64,000 nucleotides of DNA from contig CM070606.1 of the NCBI GenBank assembly GCA_036346395.1, positions 19,206,915 through 19,270,914 of the forward strand, written 5' to 3'. The first letter of the stretch is position 1; every line of letters starts with the position of its first letter. This document shows, piece after piece, positions 59,183 to 64,000 of this stretch. The notes below the pieces were generated by a model that searched no databases, had not been told where the DNA came from, and saw nothing but the letters and a program-made list of their open reading frames with translations. Source of the DNA: Hsuehochloa calcarea (taxonomy: Eukaryota > Streptophyta > Magnoliopsida > Poales > Poaceae). Both the position numbers and the translations under genes were made by a program.

Positions 59183-60141
59183 CAGTCCCATGTAAGTGAC
59201 CCCAAAGAAACCCTAGCTCTCTAGTATAAATAGGAAGGGGAGATGGAAAACCTCTAAGCATTCATTTAGCCCCTTCTTCCTTTTCTAGGGTTTGGAGGAG
59301 AGGAGAGGAGAACTAAGGTTTGGAGTGTGCTCCTTGTTGAGCTCTTGCCCTCCTTGTTGGAGAGGCTTTGTAAGCATCTTGTGTGACGAACATTCTTGTG
59401 ATGCTCAATTGAAATATCGTTTGCTCCTTTTGTGTTCTTCTCCTTTTGGATGATTTTGGTGCTTCCTTGATTCAAGGTTCATGCTTGGTCTCTTGGCCTA
59501 CTTTATCTTGCTTTGATGTGTGGGATTACTCCTAGAGTCATCTAGATCATCAACTCCACAAGCAAGTCTTGAATCAAGATTTTCACATTTCTAGGGTTTG
59601 TGCACTTCTTTGGTAAAATCTCGAGAGATCGATTGAAGTGGATCGCGGATCGTCGCTAGAAATAGGTCTCTAATATCTTTAGGGAGGTGTGCTCAGAAAT
59701 TTGGTCAAGTTTTATTGGTTGAATCAAAGTTGGATCAAATTTAGTTTTGGATTTAGGTGGAGTTTTTGATCTTGGACTCTCCGGTCCGAAGGTCTTTCAG
59801 CGGTGATCGACCGCTGATGTATTGAGCCGTGGTGTCTTGCGGGTCGAACGTATCCACGGTCCGAGCGCTTGATTAGTTGCGGTCGGACCATTGGTTGACC
59901 GTCGGTCCGACCGCCCTTGCGTGGTAGCCGGTCGGACCGCCGATACCGATGAGAGCGGTGAGTTCTTTTCTCCGTTTGTGTCGTGTGGTTGAGGGTTTAT
60001 CAAATCCAACACAAGGCTTCCGTTGTGTGCTTGCTTGATATTCTTAGCTTTCATAGCTAAAGGGTAAAGTTCGTGTTGGTTTTGATTTAGGCGAGAAAGT
60101 TTTGGCGCCTATTCACCCCCTAGTCGCCTTTAGGTCCTACA
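59183..60141 (+). repeat. Copia 5' LTR, right half
   Basis: Resumes the LTR interrupted at 48748. It has TATAAATA at 59225-59232, a leader with GGAGAGGAGAGGAG, and the ending CACCCCCTAGTCGCC..GGTCCTACA. Confidence 0.83.
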
Positions 60142-60143
60142 AG

Positions 60144-60155
60144 TGGTATCGAGGC
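60144..60155 (+). promoter_or_regulatory. Primer binding site, copia element
   Basis: TGGTATCGAGGC two bases after the LTR, close to the initiator-methionine tRNA complement. Confidence 0.75.
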
Positions 60156-60194
60156 GGTTAGCTCTTTTCATAGATCTTAACGGTCTTTGGAGCC

Positions 60195-63100
60195 ATGGCG
60201 GTGACAAGTACTCAACTAAGCCACACATTTTGAGGAGTTGACTTTGCATCTTTGGAAGGCTCGTATGCAAGCATATATCGAGCTCAAGGCACGCTATTTG
60301 GCTAAAGGTGAAAAATCCTTATGTCGTGCGGTAGATGGCGATATAATCACTCGGATGTGGAGCAAGCAGAAGGCTCGAAATTACTTGATCAAGGCCTTAG
60401 TCGATCTGAGTTTGGCGTGTTGCTCACTTGCGGTGCACTCATGAGATCTGGCGGACACTTTGTGACTATCACGAAGGGTCCCTGCGATCAAGTAAGTGAG
60501 GCAGAACCAACTCAAAAGGTTTACTCTAAGATCGAGCAAAGGCTGGTGAGTCTTTGGATGAGTGTGGGGACGATTCTCTAAGATCCTTCATGATCTCATG
60601 GCTGTTGACTTGGTATTTTACAAAGTGCGAAAATGCCCGACGACAGGTGCTCTTGATGTGAAGATGCGGGAATGAAGATCACTTCCATCAATGACAACAC
60701 TCATCATGAGTGAGCTTACCATGGATAAGCTTTACTCGAGGTTGAAGGCGCATGAGATTGATTTCATCTCGCGTCTCCCTAAAACAGTCGATGGCATTAG
60801 TGGTCGACAAATCCAAGGGTTGTTCTTGAGTCTCTTGATTGTAGCTCATCCGGTTTTTCATTATCGCTTTACATTCTTTAAGTGATGAGCAACTAGAAGC
60901 GCAGAGGATGACTTAGCCTCCTTTCCACCAAATTCACAAGGCGTATAACAAGGTGAGGAATAGGAGGAGAAGTGGACCTATCCGTGCTTGAATGTGGTGA
61001 GCCAAACCACATTCGCTCCGGTGCCCCAAGCTAAAGGGCAAGGAGGAGAAGGAGACAAGAAGACATCCCGGGAGAGGATGCTAAACCCAAGAAGACAAAC
61101 TATCGCAAGTTTGTCGGTAGGGTCCTGCCGCTCTAGAGAATGTCAATATGAGCGATGTGGACTCGGAAGCGGAGGGCGGCGAGTGACTCGTGGCAAGAAG
61201 AAGGCGCATGACTTCACAGGCATGTGTTTCATGGCCAAAACAGCCATGACGACTCCTCCAACAATGAGGATCCTTTTAGTGATCACGATGAGGTATGCCC
61301 TTCTATTCTTGACATGAAAAGAGGCGTTGGTGCTTCTTGAGCGAAATTGCATAAGCAAGTAAAAATGATTAAGCGGGATATTATGATTGATAATTTGAAC
61401 CTAGAAGTTGTTAGGCTAAAATCTATTAATCTGATGATATTTGTGAATCTGCACTAGCTTGCTTAATGACTTGACAAGCTTGAAATCTGCTCATTCCTCT
61501 GTCACTAATCAACTAAAAGATGCTCTCGATGAACTAGAATCTCTCAAGTCTAGTTACGCGCTAGATGCCATTTCACTTGATGTATTGCCATGGAAGCTAT
61601 CCCTTTAACTTGCTCAAATTGTGCTTTGCTTGAATTAAAGCTGGATAGCTCCTTAAAAAATTGCAAAATTTGATGCTAGTCACATGCTCTCATTGTAAGA
61701 ATAATAAGATTAAGATGCAAGAGATGAAAGAAATGCTAGTTTACTCTAGAGTTGCATCTTGTGAAAATTGTCCCAAGCTTACAATTGAGATTGAAGCCTT
61801 AAACAAGACCCATGAAGAAAGGCTAAAATTGAAAATCCATGTCTTTTCTTGCTTCTAAGAAAGTTATTGATTCTAACTCTTGTGCTTTAAATCTGAAGTT
61901 GAAACCATGATTAATCGATTCAAGAGGCATTTAGAGTCAAATTAAGGAAGCGATTGAATAGGATTAGAGAATCCTATTGTGTGTCTTGTGAGGCCTTCAA
62001 GGTGGAAGTGGCCCTTCTTAAGAGTAAAACAATGAGGTAATCAAGTCTAGCAAGTGCACTAGATGTGAGGGTTTAATGAAAGAATGATTACCTCAAGGTG
62101 ACTCTTGAGAAGTTTTCAAGTGGGAAAAAGAAACTCAACATGATTCTTGATCAATCCAAGGTGGCGTGAAAAATAGTGGTCTAGGTTTCAACCCCTAGAG
62201 CATTCAAGAAAAACCCACCTAGGATTGCTAGAGTTGTGAAGAATGGTTTGTTTGAGCTAGAACCTCCTAAGCCATCAGGGTTGTTTTCAAATCATTGGTT
62301 TTGCTCAAACTCTTTACGGCAAGAAAGGTGCTTTCACTCATGCTGTCTGAGACCTCTCAAAGGTCTAGTACCATTGCACCTTGCAAGAAAGAAGGCCATC
62401 TTGTTGAGTTACCTTCAGGAGAGCAAAACTTGAGAGAAAGAGAGGATGAGTGTCCTAAGATCCATTAGAGTCCCTTCTCCGGTGTAGTCTCTAGAGCTAG
62501 GCGACTGTTTATCGCACCACACATAGGCCTAGATTTGTAGAGAACTTTGTAGACTCTTTTGGTGGGTCTAAGCGTGTTGGATTAGGACATCGTGAGGAGA
62601 GACCACGGGTAGCACCTAGGCGAGATGTCGATCTTTTGGTAGATCGTTTGGAGAGGTCTAGGTGGTTCTCATGTGCATCCTTATGATTTTATTCTGATCA
62701 TGTTTACGCTATTTCTCTCTGCTCCCGGACATCGTGCTTCTCGATCTTTGGATTCCTCGATCATTTATCACTAACTTGATCTTGAGGCACGGATGTTTCG
62801 ATTGTGCTTTTAGGTCCGTCGTGCGAGGAAGGAGGACATATGGCTTATTGACTCGGGTGTTCTCGACATATGGCCGGAGATTCTAGATGGTTCTCCTCCC
62901 TCACACGTGCATCCGACAGCGAATTGATCACATTTGGGGATGCTTCTACGGGACCGTGTTGCAAAGGCCTTGTCTTGGCGTCAACGACAAGTTCATGCTA
63001 AAAGGCGTCGCTTTGGTAAGTAATTTGAGGTATAATCTTTTATCATTTCTCATTTGCTTGATGAGGTCTAGAAGTGAGGTTTAGGAGAGGTGAGTGTAGA

Positions 63101-64000
63101 GTTCTAAATTCCTCGGGTGAGCTTGTTTTGAGATCTCAGTTTGAGAAGATCTTACATGCAAATTTGAGTATGTCTTGATTTCAGTCCTAGGTGTCTTGTA
63201 GCCTCGATTCTCATGACCTTGTTTTGTGGCATCGTAGACTTGGGCATATAGGTTTTGATCTTTTGTCTAGAGTCGATTGCAAGGACTTGATTAGAGGTTT
63301 GCCTAAGGTGAAAGCGGTTAGAGATCTTGTGTCACCACCTGTAGACATGGTAAGATGGTGTACTTCCCATCCACCTCTTACTTTGGTAATGGTGATGGAC
63401 GGACTGACTTCTTCACTTAGATCTGATTGGTCCTTCTAGAGTTCGATCAATTTGGTGGGAAATGGTATGTCTTTGGTGGTTGTGGATGATTACTCCGGTA
63501 TTCATGGGTGTATTTTCTTGCTTCTAAGAATGAGCGTTTGGATTCTTTAGAGATTTGGTCCTTAGAATTGTTGTTGATATACCTGGAGCTTTGAGAGCCA
63601 TTAGGAGTGACAATGGGACAGAGTTCAAGAATTCTTCTTTTTCTACCTTCTGCACTGATAGGGGAATTGAGCATCAGTTTTCTTCTCCTAGAGTTCCTCA
63701 GCAGAATGGTGTTGTAGAAAGGAAGAACAGAACCCTTGTAGAGATGGCTCGGACCATGTTAGATGAGCATTCTACTCCTAGGAGATTTTGGGCTGAGGCG
63801 ATCTCTACTGCTTGTTATATCTCCAATAGGGTTTTCTTGAGATCTGTGGTTGGGAAGACCTCTTATGAGCTTAGATTTGGTCATTCTCCCAAAGTCTCTC
63901 ATTTCAAGATTTTTGGTTGCAAGTGCTTCATTCTTAAACATGGCAACCTTGATAAATTTGAGTCTAGATGTTTTGATGGCATATTTCTTGGATATCCTGC
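60195..64000 (+). pseudogene. Copia gag-pol, broken upstream, integrase open at window end
   Basis: Gag starts at the ATG at 60195 (MAVTSTQLSHTF then a stop) and continues in another frame with LHLWKARMQAYIE. A Cys-rich, Leu/Lys-rich region (61470-61850, CSHCKNNK and CENCPKL) looks like the coiled-coil tail found in some plant copia Gags. Protease has the catalytic D-S-G at 62850-62858 followed by a frameshift. The GAG-pre-integrase zinc-finger region is at 63215-63310 (LWHRRLGHIGFDLL). In the integrase core the first Asp lies in VVDDYS (about 63480), the second in RSDNGTEF (about 63605) and the Glu in QQNGVVERKNRTL (about 63720). From about 63545 one frame is open to the last base and ends in IFLGYP, so RT lies outside. 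Small frameshifts upstream may include sequence errors. Confidence 0.85.

Larger units (their letters stand above)
47853..64000 (+). mobile_element. Ty1-copia element, 5' LTR split by gypsy-2, continuing past the window
   Basis: The LTR is in two pieces (47853-48748 and 59183-60141) that together give about 1855 bases, in line with the 1798-base solo LTR of the same family at 43582-45379. A methionine-tRNA primer site follows at 60144, then gag, a Cys-rich coiled-coil-like region, protease (DSG), the GAG-pre-integrase region and integrase. Order protease-integrase before RT is diagnostic of copia. RT, RNase H and the 3' LTR must lie beyond 64000. Frames are broken up to about 63545 and then open. 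Confidence 0.88.

Overview
The window looks like nuclear DNA of a grass, most probably rice (Oryza) or a close relative. It holds one ordinary host gene with plant-type introns, surrounded by nested LTR retrotransposons, hAT and CACTA elements and MITEs typical of rice. There are no operons, ribosome binding sites, CRISPR arrays, rRNAs or tRNA genes that I can see.

Layout. 1-305 is plain flank. 314-4501 is a complete hAT element (hAT-1) with an exact 8-bp target duplication and a broken minus-strand transposase. 4682-4993 is a probable MITE. 5230-6385 and 7366-7580 carry CACTA-type ends. About 8030-12216 is a decayed minus-strand gypsy solo LTR. 13063-19137 (minus) is the only convincing host gene: an ANKRD13-like ankyrin repeat plus GPCR-chaperone-domain protein of 654 residues, in two coding exons split by a 4.1-kb intron that holds a non-autonomous hAT element and a TA-flanked MITE. 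19697-40402 is a five-unit tandem array of an unrecognised 0.82-kb repeat. One unit carries a TA-flanked MITE, and another is split by a 16.4-kb retrotransposon nest: a Tat-like gypsy element (22696-39084) that itself contains a 3.1-kb-LTR gypsy element (22917-34910) plus part of a second copy.

40403-42453 is mostly unrecognised DNA with one long-TIR element. 42454-47537 is a second, inverted and internally deleted relative of hAT-1 (hAT-2), interrupted by a copia solo LTR (43582-45379). From 47853 to the end is a Ty1-copia element of the same family as that solo LTR. Its 5' LTR is split by a second gypsy element (48749-59182) whose gag-protease-RT region has been replaced by a C-poor low-complexity segment. 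The copia integrase is still open when the window ends.

No multi-gene pathway is visible; the biology is one host gene and several layers of transposon insertion. The least explained signals are a cluster of three short dyads shared by otherwise divergent gypsy LTRs, the C-poor 1.5-kb block inside gypsy-2, the 0.82-kb tandem array next to the gene, and the patchy way LTR pairs differ, which may be partly a sequencing artefact in methylated DNA. Element boundaries were placed by eye and are good to a few bases where duplications or TG/CA ends are seen, otherwise to tens of bases.
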